From the NCBI GenBank assembly GCA_037954665.1, contig JBBMOL010000046.1, positions 2,836,501 through 2,900,500 of the forward strand: a DNA stretch of 64,000 nt, read 5' to 3'. The notes below the pieces were generated by a model. That model searched no databases. It worked only from the letters and a program-made list of their open reading frames with translations, and was not told where the DNA came from. The stretch is from Laguncularia racemosa. Lineage: Eukaryota > Streptophyta > Magnoliopsida > Myrtales > Combretaceae. Both the position numbers and the translations under genes were made by a program. Positions 44,501 through 55,121 of the stretch are shown one piece after another (position 1 is the stretch's first letter; each line of letters opens with the position of its first letter).

Positions 44501-47500
44501 GGTTTTGAACTATCTTTTGTTATTTTATTTTTATTGAAAACCCTTTTGTTAAACTTCTGAAACACCTTATGTCTGTATCAAAAATTCATTAAACAATTTC
44601 TATATAAATCGAAACTCTTATACTCAAGAATAAGTATATTAAATGTTTTAATCTCCTTTTGTTATCATCAAAACTAAACTAGAGAACTTAACAAATTGAA
44701 ATCCAACTGAAGGTAGAATTACAAGTTTGACAACCATGTTAACAACCCATATCTATTAGTAAAGGCATCTAAAAAATATGAATAATCATAAGTCAATTCA
44801 ACATATTAAGCATTAGCATGTTTAATTCATCAATTAACCAATTCATCAAATCATGTAATTCACTTAAGTGGAATCGTAGTTACTTTTATATAGCAAGCAA
44901 GTGGTCATACATCTTGTAGCCACTGTGAGAGAAACATAATCATAAGGAAACTCACAACAATCACATTTCAATAAATCATTATATCATCTAACTTTCAAAT
45001 ATCATATCAATCCATATAGAACACATCAGTGATCTATAGGGGATACTTAGGAATTCAAGAGTCGCCATATACCTTCATGACCATGATACACACACACACA
45101 CGAGGTCAAGGGGACTCACTTGATCTTAAGCTCCTAAATACATTGGTTGGGTTCACCTAGGCATCATAAGTCCCAAAGTGGTTGTATTTCATTATAATAA
45201 CTAGCTTAAACTTTAACTTTTAGTTTTTAGTTTAATTAACTTTTAACAGTGATAACTTTTCCATTTCTTATCCAAATTTTGTAATATATATACTGTTACG
45301 ATCATTATTCCAAGAACTTTATAAATATATTATGAGTACTAAATTGACCATATTGTAAAAATTACCAAAATGCCCATTTTTCTTACTCTGATTTTACTTC
45401 TAATTTACTAAAATTTCATTTTCAACTAAAATTCCATCGAATTCTCAAATAATCATCACATGAACATATTAAATCGGTAATGGTTAGTAGCTATACCATA
45501 CTTTATAGTCAACTTTAAGCTATGTAATTGACCATTTTACCTTTTTGTTAATTTATTTTATTATCCTAAACTCCATAATTAGTCAATTTTAATTTAAATA
45601 CTTAAAAATTATCATGATAACACATATAACCATAGGGTAGTATGCATTTCATACTTTAACATCAATTTTAAGCCAATCAAGGTTACATAAACCCTGTTTT
45701 ATCACTATTTTACTCTTACATTGTTACAAGCTCCTAAATTAACCTAAATCATGTTCATAAAGGGTTGAATTTATCATATTAAAATGTTAGGCTTAGCTCA
45801 CTATAGACTTAGGCTTAACTCCTTTGGTTTAGTGATAGGGCTCAAGAAGTTCAATTTATATTTGGGATGATTTAAAGAAAATTAACTTGATAGGCTTAGA
45901 GCAGGGATTGATGGACTCAAAATAGAGATTGGTGGATTGATTCATCTATGTCCAACCTTTCTTAAGCAAACTTATACACTTTTGAGAAAAGCTATTGGCC
46001 TAAGAATCTATAAATATCTAGTCATTCTTCCTCATTTCACACAGTTCCAACAAATAAGGAAACGGTACTCCACTATTGCTCTCAAGGATTAAATGAGTAG
46101 TTTATATAAGAATAATTTCAATTGCTTAAGAATAGTAAGGTTAACATGTAGGGTTTCCTTAGCTCCCTTGTTTGTTATTTGTACATTCGAGACTCCTAAT
46201 TACTTGTTCCTTCTTATTATTCTTTTCTTAGTCATCCTATTACATGTCATCTCCACATCATTTCTCTGAAGCCATGTGTAACGTAATACTCATGTGATCA
46301 CTTCAGTTGAAAACCCTCCTCTATAATGTTAAATATCTAACTAACTTTCAAATTTACTCTTATTTTCTATACTGATCAGTAGTTGAATTTTAGTAAAATA
46401 TCATTTCTAATTCATGCATGTACCCAAAACTTATGCTTATTCATATAATCACATATTAGAGCCTAAATATGGGCTATTCATGTAATAAATAATAAACATT
46501 CTCAAATAAATCCAAGAAATTCGTATAAACCTAGAATAATATGTAAATCTATTACGTAAAGTTTTGTAGCTAGATCCTATCATTGTATATGGTTCCAAAA
46601 TTACATATTTAATCCCTAAATTAGCTTAAATCGTATAAATAACATAATTTATGTGTAAAATCAGAACTAATCATTTCTTAAATCATTATAATGCTCTAAT
46701 TATCATAACATATCAAACTACATACTTACACATATAATGTCACATTTGAGTTTCGAATGACTAATATAACCTTGTAAAGTTATATGCAACATGACTTTTG
46801 GCAGGGCCATGCAAAAGTTACAAACTACCTATCATTGGGATTGTAATTTATTGTACTTTTCACCGGTACCCTTTGGTTCCAGGTAACCATAAAAAGCACA
46901 CCATTGTCCCTATACTTCAGATTTAACGCCCAAAGTCCTACGGATGTTAAATACTTAGTGTCATTTCACTCTTAAAATAGTGTAGAGTGCAAATATGAAC
47001 TCAAAACAGACAAACGTGAAATGAACAACTTACCCTCAAGCTCTCGGCAGTTATGTGAAAAATAGTACAAATCGGTGAAATTGAATGTACTAATTAGCAG
47101 CACACAAAATTTTTCCAGTCAAAATAAGTAAGGGAACCCAGCAATGCAAGGGGATCAATCTTTATTGACTTCATGGAATATTTGGAATTCTTCAAAATTG
47201 AGTGTTGATAATGTTAAAATTGAATATGAAGTTCACTTAATTGTAAAATTTTATGACTTTTGGAAGTCGAATTGGTGGAGAGCTATCTATAGCAATCTTG
47301 ATGGTGTGATTTTGATATGATCGGAGGCTCATCGAAGCTTCAAACCCCACTAGCGAAGATGAATATTAAAGATTCAATACTCGAGAGAATTCTCAAATAG
47401 TTTAAAGATAGTGTTTGTTAACTCAATTGTTGTGGTTTGGTCCGAGTTTTGCATAAATTTTCAAGTGCATTTTTTTTATTATTTTCTTTAATTGATGGGT

Positions 47501-48314
47501 TTTTTTTTTTAGATAATCTTAGGTATAATTATTAATCTAGTTGTTGATTAAATCTTGATTCGAGATTCTAGGGCAATCGTGGCTTAATTGCATAAGCACA
47601 AGTTTGCACATATAATCCTAAGCAAATTGCCCAATTCGGTGAAGTTGATTATATGAGTAACGCTCTATTGACTTTTAAGTCTTGTCATAAAATTTGGTAA
47701 CTCTTGAAATTTTTATTTGATTGAAGAGTGAATACCTTTAATGCGATTTTCTTGGGTTTTACATACGTGAACCGTAGCAGTAGAATCTGAACACCATCCA
47801 TTTAATGTCGCGATTATGCCATATGGAGTTTGGTGATTATCCCAACATGTAGCTTCTCTAAATATTCATAAGCCATTGCATCCAAATTCTTTCCTACAAC
47901 ATTTGCAGCAGTTATTGAGTTTTCTTTTGAATATTTTGACCCTTTCCCGAAGCTAAACTCATTAAAGTAGTTTTTGCTTTCTTGTTAAAATTGTAACACT
48001 CTCAAGGTTTTTAAGATCTTTCTTACATTTTATTTAGAAGAAAGCCTTTCTTTTCTCATTCAGGTCTTTATTATTCCCTTTGTAAACAAATTCAATATTA
48101 AAGACATATTTGAATTATCTACTTTTTTATCCACATCAAATTTATATTCGACATATATAATAATCTTTTTTATCCTTTTTTTCTATCTATTTTAAGACTT
48201 CATATTCGAATTAATATAAAATATCTGCCAGACAAAAAAACATATGAGCTAAAAGGTCCTAAATTCACAGCAACATGTTGGGAGGTTCCTTGCTCAACCT
48301 ATATGGGCCTTATT
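44501..48314. other. AT-rich intergenic stretch
   Basis: About 3.8 kb without recognisable protein-coding sequence. Several short CA runs (about 45091-45101). Some of it may be old LTR or other element sequence, but no paired repeats or coding relics were seen. Bases 48310-48314 (TTATT) are the left target duplication of the following element. Confidence 0.5.
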
Positions 48315-48814
48315 TGTTGGATCCTTAATCTAACGTTGGCCTTATATGTGAAACAATTATGTGTTGCGGGCTGTCATATTAAGTTAAACTCAATTAAAAG
48401 TGATCAATAAGATTTGGATATTTAAGTTTTAATGTATCTAATAGGATATGGCATTTTTATTTGTAGAGACCTTATGGGTAGTTTCTATTTTTATGATGGG
48501 CTAAAATAGAAATATAAAAAAGGTAACATATAGTTATTTATCTAAATAGTGGTTATGGTTTCCAAGTCATACGTACCTTTCTTGTCTCTTTGAATCCCAT
48601 CATCAGATAAACTATAGAAGGAAAACAAAAGAGATCTCTCAAAGAAAACGTATTGATCTGGAAGGCCAATCGCACAATCTAAGAATCGTGGATCGCAATG
48701 GATTCAGGTACACTTCCGCATATTTATTGATTAATTCTTAATGATCAAACATGAAAGATCTAGGTTTTTTTTTTTGTGTGATGATTTTCACAAAAGGTTA
48801 ATCTAGATTCGACA
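48315..48814 (+). repeat. 5' LTR of the copia element at 48-55 kb
   Basis: 500 bp. Its TATA region reads ATTTATCTAAATAGTGG, a change from the TATCTATATAAATAGTGG of the 3' LTR, so the promoter copy that would drive the element is damaged. Confidence 0.92.
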
Positions 48815-48816
48815 AT

Positions 48817-48828
48817 TGATATCAGAGC
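48817..48828 (+). other. Primer-binding site, one base altered
   Basis: TGATATCAGAGC, two bases after the 5' LTR; the initiator-Met consensus is TGGTATCAGAGC. The G-to-A change at 48819 would weaken primer pairing. Confidence 0.8.
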
Positions 48829-49230
48829 CTACATTATTTGATCATTAGGAAATACTTTTGTAATTTTTTATATGGTGTTATTATCCCTAATTCTGGAGAT
48901 TAGGGTTTGGACAAACATTAAAACATGTAAACATTTGTCTCCATAAAAGAATTCTCAACTCCTGGATTTGATTTCTCTTGATAGAAACAACATTCCCAAT
49001 TGCCTTCCTTTGAACCAGAAACCTAAATCTGGCGCCTTAGACCACTCGACCAAATCATCGGATCTCTCCACGATGATTTTGCTTTCCGTGATTGTAATTC
49101 ACCATGGTGAATTAAGGTTTTCTCCATGGTCGATTTTTGAACGAATTAGGAACCGCATCAATAAACGATGCATCACGTTGCTTCCTCCACGGCCAAAATT
49201 TTTCGTATATACGGTCTCGACCCATAGTTA

Positions 49231-49515
49231 TACACGGCCGTGTACTCAAACCGTGTAAGTTTCTGTTAATTTTTTTGGCCAACATACACGGCCATGCCTT
49301 CAGCCGTGTATTCAAACCGTGTAAGTTTCTGTTGGTTTTTAAGCCAACATACACGGTTGTACCTTCAGCCGTGTTTTCAAATCGTGTAAGTTTTTGTTAG
49401 TTTTGAAGCACAATGTACACGGCCATGCCTTCAACCGTGTACTCAAATCGTGTAAGTTTCTATTAGTTTTTGAACCCAACATACACGGTTGTGCCTTCAA
49501 CCGTGTACTCAAATA
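49231..49515 (+). repeat. 65-bp tandem repeat in the copia leader
   Basis: TACACGG recurs at 49231 (partial unit), 49285, 49350, 49416 and 49482, a step of 65-66 bp. Each unit carries TACACGGCCATGCCTTCA or a variant, GCCGTGTATTCAAACCGTG, then TAAGTTTCTGTT and a T-rich end. The same repeat type occurs in inverse orientation in the LTRs of the gypsy element at 57.8-63.5 kb. It lies between PBS and gag. Confidence 0.9.
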
Positions 49516-50140
49516 TATATTCATAATCACTTATAGATTGGTATTTATGTATGCCAATTTTTTTTTTTTGAGCTCTAAGTTTAATGTTTGAGTTATTGAG
49601 TCATATTTGGATATGGGTGCTTAGACCCAATAAGTTTTAGCTAAAATTAGAGTTGCCTTTTACTCAAAGTTTGATATAATTTTAAATTTGAATATTGGTA
49701 TGTTTATATGTATTTTGAGATGAATTAATTGAAGCAACATACTGCTAAAGTGGTCCCTCTTGCAGAAATTAATTTATTTCAAAATATAAAAGGTTATGTG
49801 CTTACAACTTTTGTGAATTTTTTAATTGGCCCAAAGGAAGGTTAATGTTTAACAAAATTGCAAGTGCACCTGTGGTAATAAACTCGTGATGATTATTTAG
49901 TTTTACATGTGAACAATAAATCGGCTCAAAGGAAGCTTTATTGTTTGATGTGTTCTTATTGTCAGTGTTTGATTACTACGCCAAGATACCACTTAGTAGT
50001 TAATGTTTTGTCCAAAGATGAAATATTAATGGGCTACCCGGTATTTTGAGATGGGTTTTACCTTTATTTGAATTTATTATTATTATTTTGTTGTAAGGCT
50101 TATGTAAGCTTGTTTATTTGTTTGTTGTTCTTATTCAACT

Positions 50141-50996
50141 ATGAATAATCCTGCTAATATTACTGCCAATATCAATTCCATTCCTATGCTAAATGGCACT
50201 AACTTCAAGTCGTGGAAAGATAATCTATTGATAGTACTTGGAGTTATGGATCTCGACCTTGCATTAAGGACTAATTCTCCTTCACCTCTTACTGATAAGA
50301 GTACCTCTGATGATAAGAGGGAGATGGAAAAGTGGGAGAAATCAAACCGTATGTGTATGATGATCATGAAGAAAGCCATTCCAGAAGCATTTAGAGGTAC
50401 AATATCTGATAAGATAACTAAGGCTAAGGAGTTCCTTGATGAAATTGAGAAAATGTTTGTTAAGAATGAAAAGGCAGAAATAAGTACACTCCTGGCAAAC
50501 CTAATCTCAATGAAGTACAAAGGCAAGGGCAATATTAGGGAGTACATCATGGAGATGTCTCATCTTGCTTCCAAGTTAAGAGCATTCAAACTAGACCTCA
50601 CAGAGGACAGCACAGTTTAGCCAGTTTAAAGTGAGCTATAATTGTCAGAAAGAGACTTGGTCTCTGAATGAGCTCATCTCACATTGTGTTCAAGAAGAAG
50701 AAAGGCTAAAGTAAGATAAGATTGAGAGTGCTCACCTAGCCTTAACCCCTAAGAATAGGAATAAGGATGATAAAAGGAAAATGGATAAAGAAGCTGCAAA
50801 TATGGTACCTCAAAAGACACAACCAAAGAAGTCGGATGCATCAAATGGTATTGGTTGTCACTTCTGTGGAGCTGTAGGGCATTATAAGAAGCAGTGCACC
50901 AATTATCATGCTTGGTGTGCTAAGAAAGGTACACTTCTTAATTTGGTTTGTTCTGAGGTTAATTTAACTTCGGTACCCATAGACACTTGTGGATAG
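50141..50996 (+). pseudogene. copia gag with zinc knuckle
   Basis: Starts MNNPANITANINSIPMLNGT and continues NFKSWKDNLLIVLGVMDLDL, MCMMIMKKAIPEAFRGTISD and LLANLISMKYKGKGNIREYI; a TAG at 50618-50620 stops it. Coding sequence continues in other frames (SELXLSERDLVSE-like) to the zinc knuckle CHFCGAVGHYKKQC at 50856-50897 (C-x2-C-x4-H-x4-C), which packages RNA in active relatives. Confidence 0.85.
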
Positions 50997-51376
50997 ATTC
51001 TGATGCAACAACTCACATCAGTGTGTCTATGTAGGGTTGCCTACATTGCCGAAAACCAAGTGATGGTGAAATATACATCTATGTATGTAACAACAGGAAA
51101 GTTGAAGTTGAAGCAATTGGGAAGTTTAGATTATTATTAAAGACTAGATTTTATTTGGATCTTAATGAAACATTCATTGTACGGTCATTTAGACGGAATT
51201 TGATTTCTGTTTCTACTTTGGACAAATTTGGTTATTCTTGTTCATTTGGGAATAAGAAATTTAGTTTGTTTCATGATTCAAAATTAGTTGGATCTAGTTC
51301 TCTATCTGGTTATGATAATCTTTACTTGATTGATATCATTGCTTCATTTAATGAATCCCTGCAAGTAAGTACATGA
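50985..51376 (+). pseudogene. copia protease region, active-site Gly changed
   Basis: After a one-base shift the frame reads WIDSDATTHISVSM, a stop, GCL. The expected DSGATTH motif has Asp for Gly. The later frame (51155-51376) reads VRSFRRNLISVSTLDKFGYS and KFSLFHDSKLVGSSSLSGYD, the usual passage to the GAG-pre-integrase segment. Confidence 0.8.
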
Positions 51377-52520
51377 GGTATAAAGAGAAAATTAAAACTA
51401 ATGAAAATTCAGCTACATTATGGCACAAAAGATTAGGTCATATCTCTAAACGGAGAATGGAGAGACTTGTGTCAGATGAAATTCTAAACCCCTTGGATTT
51501 TACAGATTTTGATGATTGTATTAACTGTATAAAAGGGAAACAAACTAATAAAAGGAGATTTGAAGCCAATAAGACCTTAGACGTCTTAGAACTTATACAT
51601 ACAGATATTTGTGGGCCATTCCCTACAGTTGCTTAGAATGGTTAACAATATTTTATAACGTTCATAGACGATTTCTCACGATATGGCTATCTTTATCTCA
51701 TTCATGAAAAGTCACAATCCTTGGATATGTTTAAAAATTATAAGGCTGAAGTTGAGAACCAACTCAACAAAAGGATTAAAAGCATAAGATCTATCGTGGT
51801 GGTGAATACTACGGTAGATATGATGGTTTAGGTGAACAACGTTCAGGACCTTTTGCTAAATTCCTAGAGGAATGCGGTATTGTCCCACAGTACACTATGC
51901 TTGGTTCACCCACCATGGATGGTGTTGCTGAAAGATGAAATAGGACGCTTAAGGACATGGTAAGGAGTATGATTTGTCACTCCACCTTACCGAAATCAGT
52001 CTAGGGAGAAGCACTTAAGACTGCAGCATATATCCTTAACAGGGTTCCAACTAAAGTAACTAACAAAACCCCTTATGAACTTTGGACTGGAAAAAAAGCC
52101 TAGTCTAAAACATTTACATGTGTGGGGATATCCAACTGAGGCACAGCCTTATAAGCCCAATGAAAAGAAATTGGACTCAAGAACAGTAAGTTGCTATTTT
52201 GTTGGGTACTCTGAAAGATCAAGGGGTTACAAGTTCTATGATCCCACAACTAAATCGATATTTGAGTCGGGAAATGCTTGGTTCTTTGAGGATGTCGAGT
52301 TTGTTGGGGGAGATACGGTTAGAGATATTGTCTTTGAAGAGGAATACGTTGATATTCCCACATGTGTTATTGAATTTAGTCAAGATTCTATTCCTGACCT
52401 TCTTTAAGATACAATAGAACAAGACAATACTGGAGATCCCATTCAAGATACTATTCCAAAAGAACAAACTCTACCACCTCAAGAACCTATGCCATTGAGG
52501 AGATCCACTAGATAAAGAAG
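51373..52520 (+). pseudogene. copia integrase
   Basis: LWHKRLGHISKRRMERLVSD and CINCIKGKQTNKRRFEANKT (zinc region), LIHTDICGPFPTVA (first Asp), stop, then FITFIDDFSRYGYLYLIHEK. The second catalytic site, normally RSDRGGEYY, reads AGATCTATCGTGGTGGTGAA: one base is missing inside the Asp codon. VAER follows (Glu kept), then stop and NRTLKDMVRSMICHSTLPKS. The C-terminal frame 52075-52407 reads PSLKHLHVWGYPTEAQPYKP and TVSCYFVGYSERSRGYKFYD. Further stops follow to 52520. Confidence 0.85.
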
Positions 52521-52527
52521 AAGTGCG

Positions 52528-53913
52528 TTGCCAGATGACTACATTGTATTTCTTCAAGAACATGAGGTTGACATTGGAATGATGGAAGATGATCCAATCA
52601 ACTTCCGTCAAGCCATTGAAAGTTCTAAATCTCAGAAGTGGATTGATGCCATGAATGAAGAGATAAAGTCTATAAAAGACAATGATGTTTGGGATCTTGT
52701 CCCATTGCCAGAAGGTACGAAGCCCATTGGTTGCAAATGGATATTTAAGACCAAGAGGGATTCAAAAGGCAATGTGGAGAGATATAAGGCTCGTCTTGTT
52801 GCAAAGGGCTTTACACAGAAAGAAGGCATTGACTATAAAGAGACTTTCTCACCGGTTTCTTCGAAAGACTCTTTTAGGATTATAATGGCATTAGTGGCAC
52901 AATTTGATCTTGAGTTACATCAGATGGATGTAAAGACCGCCTTCCTCAATGGTGACATTGATGAGACGATCTATATGGTACAATCAGAAAATTTTGTATC
53001 GGGAGATCCAAAGAATATGGTTTGTAAACTTAAGAAATCTATCTATGGACTTAAGCAAGCATCTCAACAATGGTATTTCAAATTTCATCAAGTGATCACT
53101 TCACTTGGTTTTGAGACAAATTTGGTCGATGATTGTATATACCATAAGTTTTGTGGGAGCAAGCATATTTTCTTAGTTTTATATGTTGATGATATATTGC
53201 TTGCCAGTAACGATATAGGCTTATTGCACAAAACCAAGAGATTTTTAGCTAAGAATTTTGAGATGAAAGATCTTGGTGATGCCTCTTTTGTGTTAGGAAT
53301 ACAAATACATCGAGATTGCTCTCGAGGTACTCTTGGATTATCACAAAAGAGCTATATCGAAAAGGTACTCAAAAGGTATAGCATGCAAAATTGCAAACCA
53401 AGTGATATGCTTGTAGCTAAGGGAGACAAATTTAGTCTTAATCAATGCCCTAAGAATGATTTTGAGGAAAAGGAAATGCAAAAGATTCCTTATGCATCAG
53501 TGGTAGGGAGTCTAATGTATGCTCAGGTTTGTACGCGTCCAGATATTACGTACATTACAAGAATGTTAGGTAGATACTTGAGTAATCCAGGATTAGACCA
53601 TTGGAAAGCAGCCAAACGGGTCTTGCGGTACTTACAGAGAACAAAAGATTACATGCTTACCTATCGGAAGTCAAATCAAATCGAGATCGTTGGGTATACT
53701 GATTCCGATTTTGCTAGATGCCAAGATAGTATGAAGTCTACATCAGGCTACATCTATCTGTTGGCTGGGGGAGCCATCTCTTGGAAGAGCATAAAACAAT
53801 CCCTTGTTGCTTCTTCTACTATGGAAGCAGAGTTTGTAGCATGTTATGAGGCATCCAATCGGAATATGGTTGCGGAATTTTATCATAGGGCTGTGCATTG
53901 TGGATACTATTAA
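52528..53913 (+). CDS. copia reverse transcriptase / RNase H, long open frame
   Basis: 461 residues without a stop. RT: WIDAMNEEIKSIKDNDVWDL, GCKWIFKTKRDSKGNVERYK, ARLVAKGFTQKEGIDYKETF, LHQMDVKTAFLNGDIDETIY and YGLKQASQQWYFKFHQVITS, with catalytic YVDD at 53182-53193. Then FEMKDLGDASFVLGIQIHRD and LSQKSYIEKVLKRYSM. RNase H starts IVGYTDSDFARCQDSMKSTS and continues ISWKSIKQSLVASSTMEAEF. The first Met is only the start of the open stretch; in the intact element this would be internal to the polyprotein. A shift near 53900 breaks the last part. Selection on the parent element, not on this copy, explains the well-kept motifs. Confidence 0.88.
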   Translation: MPDDYIVFLQEHEVDIGMMEDDPINFRQAIESSKSQKWIDAMNEEIKSIKDNDVWDLVPLPEGTKPIGCKWIFKTKRDSKGNVERYKARLVAKGFTQKEGIDYKETFSPVSSKDSFRIIMALVAQFDLELHQMDVKTAFLNGDIDETIYMVQSENFVSGDPKNMVCKLKKSIYGLKQASQQWYFKFHQVITSLGFETNLVDDCIYHKFCGSKHIFLVLYVDDILLASNDIGLLHKTKRFLAKNFEMKDLGDASFVLGIQIHRDCSRGTLGLSQKSYIEKVLKRYSMQNCKPSDMLVAKGDKFSLNQCPKNDFEEKEMQKIPYASVVGSLMYAQVCTRPDITYITRMLGRYLSNPGLDHWKAAKRVLRYLQRTKDYMLTYRKSNQIEIVGYTDSDFARCQDSMKSTSGYIYLLAGGAISWKSIKQSLVASSTMEAEFVACYEASNRNMVAEFYHRAVHCGYY

Positions 53914-54106
53914 TAGGCCACTTAAATTATTTTGTGACAATAAGTCAACAGTTCTATATTCTAACAACAATAGGAGCTCGAAGAAGTCAAAGCATATAGA
54001 CATCAAGTTCCTAGTTGTAAAAGAAAGAGTTCAGAGTAGACAGTTGTCTATAGAGCATATAGGAACAAACTCTATGATCGCGGATCCGCTCACTAAAGGA
54101 GTGTAA
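53846..54106 (+). pseudogene. copia RNase H C-terminus in a shifted frame
   Basis: A second frame continues IVDTINRPLKLFCDNKSTVL, YSNNNRSSKKSKHIDIKFLV and SIEHIGTNSMIADPLTKGV, ending in the family-typical DPLTKG tail at the TAA at 54104-54106. It is separated from the main frame by one shift. Confidence 0.85.
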
Positions 54107-54592
54107 CCCAAACTGTTTCATGAGCACACTGCTCATATAGGTGTCAAGACCTTAAGTGACATTAAGTTTTAGTGGGAGTTTGTTACCTTGAATGCATTTA
54201 TGTTATAGACAAACTTTAATAAGTTGTTTTGGTTTGTTATGTTTTGAGAATATCTTCTGCAGAAATAAAGTATCTTATTTGCCTACACTCTGTTTTTGGT
54301 TTATGGTTTGATCTTACTAAGGTTTATGGTGGACCAGTAGAAAATAGACATGTTAAAATCACATTGCATGGAATTTTCTTGCTACACATCCATATCATGA
54401 TCCATGTCATTCAATTATATTAGCATTGTGACCATTGATGGGTAGAATTACGATAAATGTAATGAATACCACTTTGATCCTATGTTGATATGACTGATGG
54501 ACTTGATTGGTTATAGATACATTCTGTTCATGACAGCAAATTTGAGCTCATATGGTTTTGCAAAACATAATTGTAAAGTTACACATATAGTC

Positions 54593-54604
54593 AAAGTGGG
54601 AGAT
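54593..54604 (+). other. Polypurine tract of the copia element
   Basis: AAAGTGGGAGAT directly before the 3' LTR. Confidence 0.85.
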
Positions 54605-55116
54605 TGTTGGATCCTTAATCCAATGTTGGCCTTATATGTGAAACAATTATGTGTTGCGGGTTGTCATATTAAGTTAAACTCAATTAAAAGTGATCAATAA
54701 GATTTGGATATTTGAGTTTTAATGTATCTAATAGGATATGGCACTTTTATGTGTAAAGACCTTATGGGTAGTTTCAATTTTTATGATGGGCTAAAATAGA
54801 AATACCAAAAAGATAACATATAGTTATCTATATAAATAGTGGTTATGGTTCCCAGGTCATACATACATTTCTTATCTCTTTGAATTCCATTATCAGATAG
54901 ACTATAGAGGGAAAACAAAAGGGATCTCTCAAAGAAAACGTATTGATCTGGAAGGCCAACCGCACAATCTAAGAATCGTGGATCGCAATGGATTTAGGTA
55001 TGCTTCCGCATATTTATTGATTAATTCTTAATGATTAAACATGAAAGATCTAGGATTTTATTTTATTTTATTTTATTTTGTGATGATTTTCACAAAAGGT
55101 TAATCTAGATTCAACA
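54605..55116 (+). repeat. 3' LTR of the copia element at 48-55 kb
   Basis: 512 bp, collinear with the 5' LTR. It contains a short ATTTT repeat (about 55058-55080) where the other LTR has poly-T, and an intact TATAAATA at 54831-54838. Confidence 0.92.
54831..54838 (+). promoter_or_regulatory. TATA box in the copia 3' LTR
   Basis: TATAAATA in the context ATCTATATAAATAGTGG. The matching site in the 5' LTR is TCTAAATA. Confidence 0.65.
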
Positions 55117-55121
55117 TTATT

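Larger units (their letters stand above)
48315..55116 (+). mobile_element. Ty1/copia LTR retrotransposon with long intact RT frame
   Basis: A 6,802-bp element flanked by TTATT on both sides (48310-48314 and 55117-55121). LTRs of 500 and 512 bp begin TGTTGGATCC and end ...GATTCRACA. PBS, long leader with a tandem array, gag, zinc knuckle, protease, integrase, RT, RNase H and PPT are in copia order on the plus strand. The RT/RNase H frame (52528-53913) is open for 461 codons; gag, protease and integrase contain stops and single-base shifts. Confidence 0.93.
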
